Assembly: GCA_015711825.1 (NCBI GenBank)
Contig: JACVJD010000028.1
Location: 1-33,736 of the forward strand
Source: Candidatus Solincola daggyaiensis
Lineage (GTDB): Bacteria; Actinomycetota; Geothermincolia; Geothermincolales; RBG-13-55-18
Length of the DNA: 33,736 nucleotides
Direction of reading: 5' to 3'
How positions within the stretch are numbered: the first letter of the stretch is position 1; each line of letters starts with the position of its first letter. This document shows positions 1 to 8,170 of this stretch, piece by piece. The translations under genes and the position numbers were made by a program. Under the pieces are notes generated by a model that did not search any database, was not told the origin of the DNA, and was given only the letters and a program-made list of their open reading frames with translations.

Positions 1-108
1 CAGGTCGCCGAGTTTGACGTTCACTTTGACTATTCTTTTGGCGTGGTTGCGCTGCGCATGCTTCAGGCAGATGGCGGCAATGCTCTCGGTCACTCCGAGC
101 TCGTGCAT
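1..108 (-). CDS. hypA: HypA, hydrogenase nickel-insertion protein (N-terminal part only)
   Basis: This is the first 36 codons of a minus-strand gene that runs off the left edge. The translation begins MHELGVTESIAAIC and ends VNVKLGDL. The MHE start, whose His2 binds nickel in HypA, and the late VxVKLGDL beta-strand are the N-terminal signature of the HypA/HybF family. HypA delivers nickel to the large subunit of NiFe hydrogenases, and to urease in some bacteria, together with HypB in the cytoplasm. The ATG is preceded by a purine-rich GAAGAAGGGAAG tract that can serve as ribosome binding site. The zinc-binding half lies outside the window, so integrity cannot be judged. Its presence implies a NiFe hydrogenase elsewhere in the genome. 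Confidence 0.85.
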   Translation of the reverse strand, partial: MHELGVTESIAAICLKHAQRNHAKRIVKVNVKLGDL

Positions 109-493
109 CTGGCTTCCCTTCTTCCTCGCCCGATTTGTTTTTCCGATCAAGCTAAGCATAGTCCAAGGAGACCTCGGTATAAAGGATGCCGGTCATGGCC
201 GGGGAAGGCTTTCCTCCTTTGGAGTTCGAGATCGCCGGGAGCCCGCCGAGACGGGCATCGAGGTGGGCACCGGTTGGCAGGGGGGGTGGTTTTGGTGTAA
301 AAATATACGGGACCGTTTATCGAACGGCGATAAAAGATGCAGCATAAGACGAGATAGGAGATGGACCAGGGTGAGCACCATCCCCGGTGCGACCGTCGTT
401 TGCGGGACGGAAAAGACATCCCCTCTCAATAGCGGCCGGAGTGCTTTGGCGCCCTGTTCCACCGCACGCGAGTAGAGACCGGGAGGTAAGAGG
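109..493. other. Divergent intergenic region between hypA and the CoA-transferase genes
   Basis: These 385 bases separate two divergently transcribed genes and should carry both promoters. A TTGGCA at 274-279 followed 18 bases later by TAAAAA (298-303) is a weak plus-strand promoter candidate. Around 309-333 lies GGGACCGTTTATCGAACGG, a partial inverted repeat that resembles the repeat in the cpaE-tadA gap. Open frames here lack a ribosome binding site and look random. Confidence 0.5.
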
Positions 494-1552
494 ATGAGCC
501 ATGCCAACGAGAGACTGTTCGACCACCAGCTCGCCCGGGAGGTGAAGCTGAGGAAGTCGAGGGCGGAGAGGGACAAGCGCATGCCCTTGAAGGACGCCAT
601 CGCCGAGTTCGTGCAGGATGGCGACTCCATAGTGGAGACGGGGTTCGCCTACGTGCGCGGTCCCATGGCGGCGTTCTGGGAGATAGGACGCCAGCGTAAG
701 AAGGACCTCGTGGGTATCTTCACCCCCGGCGGCATGAACACCGCATGGCACGAGTTCGGGGGCATGGAGGGATGCCACGTGGCCTACGTGGGGGTGGAGA
801 TGAGGGGGCTGATATCCCCCTTCCGTCGCGGGGTGCAAAACGGAACCCTCAAGGTATATTCCGAGTGGAGCCACGGCGGCCTGGCGCTCTCGCTGCTGGC
901 GGCGGAGAAGGGCCTGAACTACGTGGCCTGCAAGTCCATGCTGGGCACGGATATCATGAAGACCAACCCCTATATTAGGGAGGCGGAGGACCCCTTCACG
1001 GGCGAGCCGGTTTGCCTGGTGCCGGCCATGTACCCCGACGTGGCCATCATCCACGTGCACCACGCCGACAAATTCGGCAACGGCCGCATATGGGGTCCGG
1101 CGGTCAACGATACCTCCATCTGCATCGCCGCGCACAAGGTCATCGTGACCTGCGAGCGCATCGTGGACACTCTGGACATACGCACCAATCCCTACCAGGT
1201 GATCGTCCCGCACTACTGCGTTGACGCGGTGTGCGAGGTCCCCTACGGCGCCTATCCCGGCGACATGCCGGGGATGTACTACTTCGACCGCAGGCTGCAG
1301 GAGCGCGTGGTGCGCTTAGAGTGGAAGACTCCGGAGAGCACCAAGGAGTGGTACGAGAAGTACATCCTGGGCACCAAGGACCACTTTGAGATGATCCAGC
1401 TCATCGCCGAGGACGAGGGCATGAACGTCATCGATTACCTCAAGAAGCTGGAGCAACTCGCCTGTGACGCTTCCTTCTACGGTCTGGGGACCTGGGGGAT
1501 CGGCGGCGAGCGGGAGTGGAAGTACGAGGAAGTGGCCAAGCGGGCCATTTAA
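494..1552 (+). CDS. CoA-transferase subunit A (GctA/IpdA type)
   Basis: This is the alpha subunit of a class I CoA-transferase (CoA_trans family) of the glutaconate CoA-transferase type, 352 residues. Recognisable segments are FTPGGMN near residue 75, the central PDVAIIHVHHADKFGN strand, and HKVIVTCERIVD followed by VPHYCVDAVCEVPYGAYP. The last two are shared by Acidaminococcus GctA and by actinobacterial IpdA, which acts in cholesterol ring degradation. The ATG follows a good GGGAGGTAAGAGG site. The next gene begins 13 bases after the stop, so both subunits should be made together in the cytoplasm. The family moves CoA between carboxylic acids, or in IpdAB hydrolyses a ring of a CoA-ester steroid intermediate. 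The substrate cannot be told from sequence alone. No steroid genes lie nearby, so a dicarboxylate or amino-acid-derived acid is equally plausible. Confidence 0.85.
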   Translation: MSHANERLFDHQLAREVKLRKSRAERDKRMPLKDAIAEFVQDGDSIVETGFAYVRGPMAAFWEIGRQRKKDLVGIFTPGGMNTAWHEFGGMEGCHVAYVGVEMRGLISPFRRGVQNGTLKVYSEWSHGGLALSLLAAEKGLNYVACKSMLGTDIMKTNPYIREAEDPFTGEPVCLVPAMYPDVAIIHVHHADKFGNGRIWGPAVNDTSICIAAHKVIVTCERIVDTLDIRTNPYQVIVPHYCVDAVCEVPYGAYPGDMPGMYYFDRRLQERVVRLEWKTPESTKEWYEKYILGTKDHFEMIQLIAEDEGMNVIDYLKKLEQLACDASFYGLGTWGIGGEREWKYEEVAKRAI

Positions 1553-1565
1553 GGAGGATGTGAGG

Positions 1566-2333
1566 ATGAACGAGGTACAATACACCCCCCGGGAGTTGCT
1601 GGCGTGCGTCGCCGCGCGCCTTATCAGCGACGGCGAGAGCGTCTTCGTGGGCACCGGACTGCCCCTGGTGGGAGCCCTGCTCGCCCATAAGCTGCATGCC
1701 CCCAACATGATGGCCATCTACGAGTGCGGGGCGGTGGACCCGGAGCCCCGCGTGCTACCCTGGTCGGTGGCATGCTCCTGGACCTATCACAAAGCGCCTA
1801 CCATTCTCTCCATGACCTCGGTCTTCGGGCACAGCCGCGCCGGCTATGCCGACGTGGGTTTTTTGGGCGGCGCCCAGATCGACATGTACGGCAACATCAA
1901 CGCCACCTGCATCGGGGATTACGACAACCCCAAGGTGCGACTGACGGGCTCGGGCGGCGCCAACGACATCGCCTCGCTGTGCGGCAAGGTGATCTTCATG
2001 GGGCTGCACCTGCCGGAACGCTTCCCCGAGAAGTGCGACTACATCACCACCCCCGGCTTCCTGGACGGCCCGGGAGCCCGCGAGAGGGCCGGGCTGGTGG
2101 GGGGCGGGCCCTGGCGCGTGATCTCCCACCTGGGGGTGATGGGATTCGACGAGGAGACCTGCCGCATGAAGCTCATCTCCTACCATCCCGGCGTTACTCC
2201 CGATGTGGTGCAGCAGTTCACCGGCTTCGAGCTCATCATCCCTGACGACGTGACCGAGACCCCCAAGCCCACCGAGGAGGAGCTGCGCGTCCTGCGCGAG
2301 GAAGTGGATCCCAACCAGCTGTTCGTGTTCTGA
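1566..2333 (+). CDS. CoA-transferase subunit B (GctB/IpdB type)
   Basis: This is the beta subunit of the CoA-transferase, 255 residues. The frame is open further upstream, but the ATG at 1566 is chosen because an AAGGAGGATGTGAGG site precedes it and the earlier codons overlap subunit A. The FVGTGLPLVGALLAHK segment (residues 27-42) and IYECGAVDPEP (51-61) fit the family. Glu53 aligns by eye with the catalytic glutamate (Glu54) of Acidaminococcus GctB that forms the glutamyl-CoA thioester, which argues for a working transferase rather than an IpdB-like hydrolase lacking it. Other family features are GGAQIDMYGNIN and the GSGGANDIAS loop. It ends at a strong hairpin, so gctA-gctB is probably a two-gene unit. 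Confidence 0.85.
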   Translation: MNEVQYTPRELLACVAARLISDGESVFVGTGLPLVGALLAHKLHAPNMMAIYECGAVDPEPRVLPWSVACSWTYHKAPTILSMTSVFGHSRAGYADVGFLGGAQIDMYGNINATCIGDYDNPKVRLTGSGGANDIASLCGKVIFMGLHLPERFPEKCDYITTPGFLDGPGARERAGLVGGGPWRVISHLGVMGFDEETCRMKLISYHPGVTPDVVQQFTGFELIIPDDVTETPKPTEEELRVLREEVDPNQLFVF

Positions 2334-2352
2334 CAACGCCGCCATAAAAGGA

Positions 2353-2380
2353 GGAGGGGGGCGATGCCCCCCTCCTTTCT
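2353..2380 (+). terminator. Rho-independent terminator after the CoA-transferase operon
   Basis: GGAGGGGGGC (2353-2362) pairs perfectly with GCCCCCCTCC (2366-2375) across a GAT loop and is followed by TTTCT. It lies 20 bases after the gctB stop. The T-tract is short, but the ten-pair all-GC-rich stem is strong. Confidence 0.75.
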
Positions 2381-2461
2381 ATCGCTCACCGCCGGGATCG
2401 CGGGGGCAGGGTTGGGCGGTTCAACGTCTGATCTCGCCGCCCTCGCGGCCCGCTTTACGAC

Positions 2462-3796
2462 TTACCTGATTGATTTCCAAAAAAAGGTTGTTGTGGGGAT
2501 GATCTCGCCGCCCTCGCAGTACACCGCCCAGAGTCGCCGGGGTGGGCGCAGGAAGTCCCCGAGGTTTACTCCCTGGGCGGCCAAGCTTTCCCAGTTCCCG
2601 TGCAGGAGCATGATCACCTGCTCGTAGTTGAGGCTTTCCAGCTTGCCCAGCATGTCGAGGCTGTTGTAGCGCGCGGCGAGCTGCCGAAGGAAGGACTGGA
2701 AGTCGGCCCGGGACTCTGCGGCGGCCGTCTTATCTCCCTCGGGCGCTTCTGTGGCCTGCTCTCCGGGCGCTAACCCGCCACCCTCGCTTTCCCGGACGTT
2801 TTTTCCTGCCGTGTCGGGTTGCGTGGCTGGGGGCTTGGGAGGGCTCGCGCCCTGGTAAGGAGCCAGCCCGGCGGCCAGCTCTCTGAGCAGCGATTCGCTT
2901 ACCTTAAGGCTCTCCTCGCCTCCAAGGGAGGCGAGCGCCATGGCCGGCGGGCGCTGGGGGTCGGGGAAGAGGAGATAATCCTCCGGACCGCTCAAGGACA
3001 CCAGCCAGCATTCCCTGCCGTTCACCTTGGCCAGCTCGGCATGGCACGGCAACAGCGTATCGCCGCCCGCCTGCGCCAGGGCCGTTTCTATGGCCGCCTC
3101 CAAACTCTCGGGATTACCGCCATGCGACGCCGCCGAGGCCGCCAGCTCGTGCGTCAGCTCACGCTGAGCGCTGCGCAGGTCCGCCTCGCTGAGGGCGCCC
3201 ATGGTGGCCGGGTACCAGTAGGCGGAATAGAACTCCAGCCTTGCCCCGAGGTCTTCGCGATAGCCCTTGAGCTCCTCCTCGTCGTATTCCCTTCCCGCGA
3301 CCGCGAGGGAAGGGGTAGGGGACAGGGAGGCTATCACGGTGCCCTGCAGCGCGTCGGCCTCTTCCGCTGACGCCCTTCCCGCCGGATTACCCTCCTCGGA
3401 TAAATAGTCACGGCTTTCCTGGGGCGTGGAAACCGCCTCCTCCGACACCGGCGCTTGTTCTCCCCTCCATAGCGTGAAAGCCACGCCGGCTATCACCGCC
3501 ACGGCCAGCATGGATATGGCGGCGGCGGCGAGCTGGGCCCGGCGATGAAAGGCCGGCGCCGTCGCCGGCTCGGACAGCTCTCGCCGCACCCGCCGCAGCA
3601 ACTCCTCTCTCTCCCTGGGTGTGGGGGAGATGGACGGGAAGGAGGACAGCTCGCCGAGCATGGCCTGCATGCGCCGGTGCCGCAGCGCACAGGAGGGGCA
3701 CGAGGTGAGATGTCTCTCCAGCTCCTCTCCAAGGGCAGCGGAGAGCTCGCCGTCCAGGAACGGCCCCAGGGATCTGGTCGCTTTTCTGCAATTCAT
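2462..3796 (-). CDS. Anti-sigma factor: zf-HC2 domain, one membrane helix, large outer domain
   Basis: This 444-residue protein begins with a zinc-binding anti-sigma domain: Cys3, then His29-x3-Cys33-x2-Cys36, the zf-HC2/ZAS pattern that holds an ECF sigma factor inactive. A hydrophobic helix at about 88-109 (AAAISMLAVAVIAGVAFTLW) follows an Arg-rich stretch, so the N-terminus is cytoplasmic and about 330 residues lie outside. The outer part has a folded-looking segment (about 165-310), a Pro/Glu/Ala-rich linker (about 315-370) and a last domain of about 80 residues starting near FQSFLRQLAARYNS. I recognise no family for the outer part. It lies 80 bases downstream of the sigma gene on the same strand, the usual operon order. 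Signal sensing by the outer domain is inferred from architecture. Confidence 0.8.
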   Translation of the reverse strand: MNCRKATRSLGPFLDGELSAALGEELERHLTSCPSCALRHRRMQAMLGELSSFPSISPTPREREELLRRVRRELSEPATAPAFHRRAQLAAAAISMLAVAVIAGVAFTLWRGEQAPVSEEAVSTPQESRDYLSEEGNPAGRASAEEADALQGTVIASLSPTPSLAVAGREYDEEELKGYREDLGARLEFYSAYWYPATMGALSEADLRSAQRELTHELAASAASHGGNPESLEAAIETALAQAGGDTLLPCHAELAKVNGRECWLVSLSGPEDYLLFPDPQRPPAMALASLGGEESLKVSESLLRELAAGLAPYQGASPPKPPATQPDTAGKNVRESEGGGLAPGEQATEAPEGDKTAAAESRADFQSFLRQLAARYNSLDMLGKLESLNYEQVIMLLHGNWESLAAQGVNLGDFLRPPRRLWAVYCEGGEIIPTTTFFWKSIR

Positions 3797-3876
3797 CTAA
3801 TCCGCCTCAGTCTTCAAAGCTCTCTTCCGGCGGGCGGTGACCCATTATTCCCCTTGCGCGAGATTAGATGTCGCAA

Positions 3877-4488
3877 TCACGGAGACTGTTCCCAGTAATC
3901 GCGCAATTCCAGGGCGAGGCGGTTGCGGGCGCGGTTAAGGCGCGATTTCACCGTTCCCAGGGAGATGTCCAGGATCTCCGCCACCTCCTTGTAATTGTAA
4001 CCGCTTATATCGTGAAGGTAGATTATCTCCTTGAACTTGTAAGGGAGTCGCGCAACGGCTTCCCTCACCGCCTTCTGCACCTCGGCCCGCTCCATGCTCG
4101 CCTCCGGTGCGTCCAGGCCGTCATCCGCCAGGCGCTGCTCCATCTCGGGAAGGTCGTCACCGGGGGATTCGGATAGGGAGATGTTGCGGCGCGACTTTCG
4201 CGCGTAGTCATGGCATGCGTTGAGCGAAACGCGGTAAAGCCAGGTGGAGAACTTTGCCTCCCCCCGGAAGGAACCCAATTTGCGCAGCAGGAGCACGAAG
4301 ACCTCCTGGCACACGTCCGCGGCATCGCTGCGGTTACCCAGCAGGCGGTAGGCCATGTTCATGACGGCCGGCTGATATCGCGTCGCCAGCTCCTCGAAGG
4401 CGGAGGCGTCACCCGCGAGGAAATCACGCACCAGTTCCTCGTCCGTGGGCCTTTCCCGTTCATTTCCGTCGCTCTCGTCAAGGGGCAT
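3877..4488 (-). CDS. ECF-type RNA polymerase sigma factor
   Basis: This 203-residue sigma-70 family protein contains only regions 2 and 4. Region 2 spans about residues 26-100, with FEELATRYQPAVMNMAYRLLG, DAADVCQEVFVLLLRKL and FSTWLYRVSLNACHDYARK. An acidic linker follows. Region 4 (about 143-195) is LPYKFKEIIYLHDISGYNYKEVAEIL with helix-turn-helix residues ISLGTVKSRLNRARNRL. The ATG follows GAAGGAAAG. An extended -10 element (TGCTAGAAT) sits about 36-44 bases upstream. The partner anti-sigma gene is directly downstream. It resembles the broad SigE/SigW-like ECF group. The regulon is unknown, and the divergently placed iorA is only a candidate target because its promoter looks like a housekeeping one. 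Confidence 0.92.
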   Translation of the reverse strand: MPLDESDGNERERPTDEELVRDFLAGDASAFEELATRYQPAVMNMAYRLLGNRSDAADVCQEVFVLLLRKLGSFRGEAKFSTWLYRVSLNACHDYARKSRRNISLSESPGDDLPEMEQRLADDGLDAPEASMERAEVQKAVREAVARLPYKFKEIIYLHDISGYNYKEVAEILDISLGTVKSRLNRARNRLALELRDYWEQSP

Positions 4489-4523
4489 AGGTTCTTTCCT
4501 TCGTGGGGATCACGGTCCATGTA

Positions 4524-4532
4524 ATTCTAGCA
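4524..4532 (-). promoter_or_regulatory. Extended -10 promoter of the sigma/anti-sigma operon
   Basis: On the minus strand this reads TGCTAGAAT, an extended -10 (TGn plus a near-consensus hexamer). No good -35 is visible. The predicted transcript start is near 4517, giving a leader of about 28 bases. I see no GGAAC-type ECF -35 at the proper distance, so autoregulation is not supported here. Confidence 0.5.
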
Positions 4533-4583
4533 TAAGGGAACTCCCTCGCCCCCGACGCGACAGGGCGTGCGGGGGCGGGAACC

Positions 4584-4592
4584 TGTTATAAT
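4584..4592 (+). promoter_or_regulatory. Extended -10 promoter of iorAB-gpgS-phosphatase operon
   Basis: The sequence TGTTATAAT is a perfect extended -10. Transcription would begin near 4599 and leave an untranslated leader of about 78 bases before the TTG start of iorA. No -35 consensus is visible at 17 bases upstream, as is usual when the TGn extension is present. Confidence 0.6.
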
Positions 4593-4676
4593 TCCAGCGT
4601 GTGGCGGGGAAGGCGCGAGACCTCTCCGCGAGCGCCCGCGAAGGTCCAGGGCGCGCGACAAAGGGAGGAAAGGAAC

Positions 4677-6479
4677 TTGAAAAGGGTCCTGCTTTCGGGA
4701 AACGAGGCCGTGGCCATGGGGGCATGGTGCGCCGGGGTGCGCGTGGCCGCCGCCTATCCCGGCACCCCGTCCACGGAGATATTGGAGGAGCTGTCGCGGC
4801 TCCCCGGGGTCTACTGCGAGTGGTCGCCCAACGAGAAAGTGGCGCTGGAAGTGGGCATAGGATCCTGCCTGGGAGGGGCCAGGACCCTGGTGGCCATGAA
4901 GCACGTGGGCCTGAACGTCGCCGCCGACCCCTGGATGACCCTGCCTTATATAGGGGTCAACGCCGGGCTGGTGCTGGCGGTGGCCGACGACCCCGGCATG
5001 CACTCCTCCCAGAACGAACAGGACAGCCGCTACTATGCGCGCATGGCCAAGGTCCCCATGCTGGAGCCCGCCGACAGCGCGGAATGTTTCGAGATGGTGG
5101 GCGCGGCCCTGGAGCTTTCGGAGAGATACGACACCCCGGTGATGCTGCGCCTGGAGACGCGCGTCAGCCATTCCCGCACCGTGGTGGAATATCGCGAGGA
5201 CAGGCGCGGCGTGGACCTCACCTACGAGAAGGACGCGGTCAAGAGGGTGATGATACCGGGGCATGCGCGCCTGCGCCACCCGGTGGTGATAGAGCGCCTG
5301 GCAAGGCTGCAGCAGGAGTCGGAGCGCTCTCCTTTCAACCGGGCGGAAATGCGCTCGACGCGCATCGGCATAGTATCCTCCGGCGTATGTTACCAGTACG
5401 TGAGGGAGGCTTTCCCCGAGGCCTCGGTGTATAAGCTGGGCTTCGTTTATCCCCTTCCCGAAAAGGCGCTGCGCGAGTTCGCCTCCCATTTCCGCCGCCT
5501 CTACGTGGTGGAGGAGATGGAGCCATGGATAGAGGAAAACCTCAAGGCCATGGGTCTGGACGTGGTGGGAAAGGCCCGCGTTCCCAGGGACGGGGAGCTC
5601 AATCCCGACGTGGTGGCGCGCTCGCTTTGCGAGCTCATGGAGATGGACACGGGGGTCAAGGGAGGGGGGTGGTCACCTCCCCTGCCGCGAGCGAAGCCGC
5701 CCGAAGAGGCTTCCCTCCCCGCCCGCCCGCCGGTGATGTGCCCAGGGTGCCCTCACCGCGGGCTCTTCTATGCCCTCAGGCGCAACAAGGCGGTGGTCTC
5801 CAGCGATATCGGGTGCTACACCCTCAGCGTGCTGCCGCCGCTATCGGGCATCGACTGCCAGGTGTGCATGGGGGCGGGGGTGGGTATGGCGCTGGGGTTG
5901 GAGAAGGCCTTCGCCTCCAGCGAGACCAACGCCGACAAGGCCGGGAAAGTGGTGGGGGTGCTGGGGGATTCCACCTTCATCCACGGTGGGATAACCGGCC
6001 TCATAGACATGGTCTATAACCGTACTCCCTCCACCATCGTGATCCTCGACAACCGCACCACCGCCATGACCGGGTTCCAGGATCATCCAGGGACGGGCCG
6101 CACCCTCATGGGGGAGGAGACGCACGCCCTGGACCTGGCGGAGCTGGCGCGAGCGGTGGGGGTGGAGTCGGTGAGGATAGTGGATCCCTGGGACCTCGCG
6201 CAAACGGAGGCCGCCATCGCGGAGGAGATGGCGGCGCCCCGCACCTCGGTGATCGTCTCGCGGCGCCCATGCGTGTTGCGTGAACGCCACCAGGGCGCGC
6301 CTTACAGGGTTGACGCGGGGAAATGCGACGCCTGCAAAAGCTGCCTGCGCCTGGGGTGTCCCGCCCTGGTGATGCGGGGCGATTCGGCAGCGGTGGACGA
6401 GGACCTCTGCGTGGGATGTTCGCTGTGCGCCCAGCTATGCAGGCGGGGCGCCATAGAGGAGGTGGGCGAGGGTGCCTGA
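4677..6479 (+). CDS. iorA: Indolepyruvate:ferredoxin oxidoreductase, alpha subunit
   Basis: IorA oxidatively decarboxylates aryl-2-oxo acids (indolepyruvate, phenylpyruvate) to aryl-acetyl-CoA and reduces ferredoxin, in the cytoplasm. The frame opens earlier, but the TTG at 4677 is the likely start: GGGAGGAAAGGAAC lies just before it, and 600 residues is the usual IorA length. The N-terminal half is the pyrimidine-binding domain (AAYPGTPSTEILEEL). CPGCPHRG opens the thiamine-diphosphate domain, which carries GDSTFIHGGITGLIDMVYN. The last 56 residues form a two-cluster ferredoxin domain with Cys near 550, 553, 556 and 561 (the C-x2-C-x2-C-x4-C-P type of IorA) and 578, 581, 584 and 588. iorB overlaps its end. 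Such enzymes serve amino-acid fermentation, or run in reverse for aromatic amino acid synthesis. Confidence 0.93.
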   Translation: MKRVLLSGNEAVAMGAWCAGVRVAAAYPGTPSTEILEELSRLPGVYCEWSPNEKVALEVGIGSCLGGARTLVAMKHVGLNVAADPWMTLPYIGVNAGLVLAVADDPGMHSSQNEQDSRYYARMAKVPMLEPADSAECFEMVGAALELSERYDTPVMLRLETRVSHSRTVVEYREDRRGVDLTYEKDAVKRVMIPGHARLRHPVVIERLARLQQESERSPFNRAEMRSTRIGIVSSGVCYQYVREAFPEASVYKLGFVYPLPEKALREFASHFRRLYVVEEMEPWIEENLKAMGLDVVGKARVPRDGELNPDVVARSLCELMEMDTGVKGGGWSPPLPRAKPPEEASLPARPPVMCPGCPHRGLFYALRRNKAVVSSDIGCYTLSVLPPLSGIDCQVCMGAGVGMALGLEKAFASSETNADKAGKVVGVLGDSTFIHGGITGLIDMVYNRTPSTIVILDNRTTAMTGFQDHPGTGRTLMGEETHALDLAELARAVGVESVRIVDPWDLAQTEAAIAEEMAAPRTSVIVSRRPCVLRERHQGAPYRVDAGKCDACKSCLRLGCPALVMRGDSAAVDEDLCVGCSLCAQLCRRGAIEEVGEGA

Positions 6480-7074
6480 CGCGGTGCTGGCGGGCGTAGG
6501 AGGTCAGGGGAACGTGCTCTCGGCCAAGGTTCTCGCCGAGACGGCTTTGCGCATGGGCTACGACGTCAAGACCAGCGAGGTGCACGGCATGGCCCAGCGC
6601 GGGGGCAGCGTGATCTGCATGGTGCGCTGGGGGGAGAGGGTGCACTCACCGTTGGTGCCGGAAGGCAGGGCGGCTTTTCTCCTCGCCTTCGAGCTGCTGG
6701 AGGGCATGCGCTTCCTGCGATATCTTTCGGGAGAGGGCACCGCTATCGTCAATCTCTACCGGCTGGATCCCCTGCCGGTGCTGCGCGGTGACGCCGAATA
6801 CCCCCAGGAGGCCCTCCAGGTGATACGCGCTTGCGCCGCCCGAACCCTGGAGATGGACGCGCGGGCCATGGCCGCGGAGGCGGGAAACCCACGCGCCGCG
6901 GGCTCGGTATTGCTGGGCGCGCTTTCCGTGCACCTGGATTTTCCGCAGGACGCCTGGCGGGAGGCAATAGTTTCCAGCGTGCCCTCGAAGGCGGTGGAGG
7001 TCAACCTGAGGGCTTTCTCGGCGGGCGCAGAATACGCAACGGCGGTCAACCGCCCAGGGCGCGGAGGGGGGTGA
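6472..7074 (+). CDS. iorB: Indolepyruvate:ferredoxin oxidoreductase, beta subunit
   Basis: This is the gamma-type (POR_C-like) partner of IorA, 200 residues. It opens with the glycine-rich AGVGGQGNVLSAKVLAE and continues with EVHGMAQRGGSVICMVRWG, both diagnostic of the family. It starts at GTG inside the last codons of iorA, an 8-base overlap, with GAGGAGGTGGGCGAGG as ribosome binding site, so the two subunits are translationally coupled. The usual IorB length is about 190-200 residues. The gpgS-like gene begins 4 bases after its stop, so all are one transcript. Confidence 0.92.
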   Translation: MPDAVLAGVGGQGNVLSAKVLAETALRMGYDVKTSEVHGMAQRGGSVICMVRWGERVHSPLVPEGRAAFLLAFELLEGMRFLRYLSGEGTAIVNLYRLDPLPVLRGDAEYPQEALQVIRACAARTLEMDARAMAAEAGNPRAAGSVLLGALSVHLDFPQDAWREAIVSSVPSKAVEVNLRAFSAGAEYATAVNRPGRGGG

Positions 7075-7078
7075 AAGG

Positions 7079-8095
7079 TTGGAGGGAAAGAGGCGCGACG
7101 AGGAATGCTACGCTTTCAGCCGCCTGGAAAGATGCTCATGGTATGACGCCAATACCTTCCACCATACGCGTTTCGAAGACCTCGGAGAGCTGATGCGGCT
7201 CAAGGAGGAGTCGGGGAAGACGGTCAGCGTATGCCTTCCCAGCCTCAACGAGGCGGCGACCATAGGGGAGATCGTTACCGTCACCCGCGTGGAACTGATG
7301 GAAAAGGTCCCTCTGGTGGACCAGCTCTGCGTGGTGGACGGGGGCAGCGATGACGGCACGGTGAAGGCGGCGGAAGAGGCCGGCGCGGAGGTCTTCCGCC
7401 AGGATGAGATCCTCCCCGGCCTTTACGAGCCCCAGGGCAAGGGAGACGCGCTCTGGCGCAGCCTCTACTGCCTGAGGGGAGATATCATCATCTGGATGGA
7501 CTCGGATATCCGCAATTTCCATCCCCGATTCGTCACCGGGCTGGTGGGTCCTTTGCTCACGCGCCCCGACGTGCGCTTCGTCAAGGGATATTACCAGCGG
7601 CCCATCAAGGCCGAGCACCGGCTCTTGCCCACCGGCGGCGGCAGGGTTACGGAGCTGGTGGCGAGGCCGCTTTTGAGCCTCTTCTTCCCTGAGCTCAGCG
7701 CCCTTATCCAGCCCCTTTCGGGCGAGTACGGAGGGGAGCGGGAGGTCCTCGAGAGCATACCCTTTTTCTCGGGTTACGGGGTGGAGATAGGCATGCTCAT
7801 GGACATCCACACCCGTTACGGCATGGGGGTCATCGGGCAGGTGGACCTGGTGGAGAGGCAACACCGCAACCAGTCCGTGCCCGCCTTGGGAAGGATGGCC
7901 TTCCAGATCGTCCAGGCGGTGTTCATCCGGCTGCAGGAGTTGGGCAGGATGGAGTTGCGCGAGGGATACAACGTGGAGATGACCCAGGTGGAGTACCGAG
8001 ACGGCGAATATCTGCTGGAAAAGAAAACGCTTCCCGTGCAGGAGAGGCCGGCCATGGTCGAAGTGGAGGAATACCGCAGGCGCTTTGTATCTTGA
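7079..8095 (+). CDS. gpgS: Glucosyl-3-phosphoglycerate synthase
   Basis: This GT-A fold retaining glycosyltransferase (GT81, GpgS family) makes glucosyl-3-phosphoglycerate from NDP-glucose and 3-phosphoglycerate. The product is a precursor of the compatible solute glucosylglycerate or of methylglucose lipopolysaccharide. Visible motifs in 338 residues are CLPSLNEAATIGEIV (52-66), CVVDGGSDDGT (84-94), the metal-binding DSD at 141-143 in WMDSDIRNFHPRFV, GGGRVTELVARPLL in the acceptor region, and HRNQ near 260. These match mycobacterial GpgS closely. The start is TTG with GGAGGGGGG nine bases upstream, and only 4 bases separate it from iorB. A HAD phosphatase follows at 8171, completing the two-step pathway. 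A mannosyl-3-phosphoglycerate synthase is less likely given the GGRVTELVARPL motif. Confidence 0.88.
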   Translation: MEGKRRDEECYAFSRLERCSWYDANTFHHTRFEDLGELMRLKEESGKTVSVCLPSLNEAATIGEIVTVTRVELMEKVPLVDQLCVVDGGSDDGTVKAAEEAGAEVFRQDEILPGLYEPQGKGDALWRSLYCLRGDIIIWMDSDIRNFHPRFVTGLVGPLLTRPDVRFVKGYYQRPIKAEHRLLPTGGGRVTELVARPLLSLFFPELSALIQPLSGEYGGEREVLESIPFFSGYGVEIGMLMDIHTRYGMGVIGQVDLVERQHRNQSVPALGRMAFQIVQAVFIRLQELGRMELREGYNVEMTQVEYRDGEYLLEKKTLPVQERPAMVEVEEYRRRFVS

Positions 8096-8170
8096 CGGGG
8101 AGCGGTTCGCTGCATCGGCCCTTGAGCGGTTCACGCGCCGTGCGATGAGAAGTAGGGGAGGAAGCCGGGA

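Noticed and set aside
4527-5489. A 320-codon minus-strand frame inside iorA
   Set aside because: It mirrors iorA codons. The product is His/Arg/Pro-rich and has no ribosome binding site.
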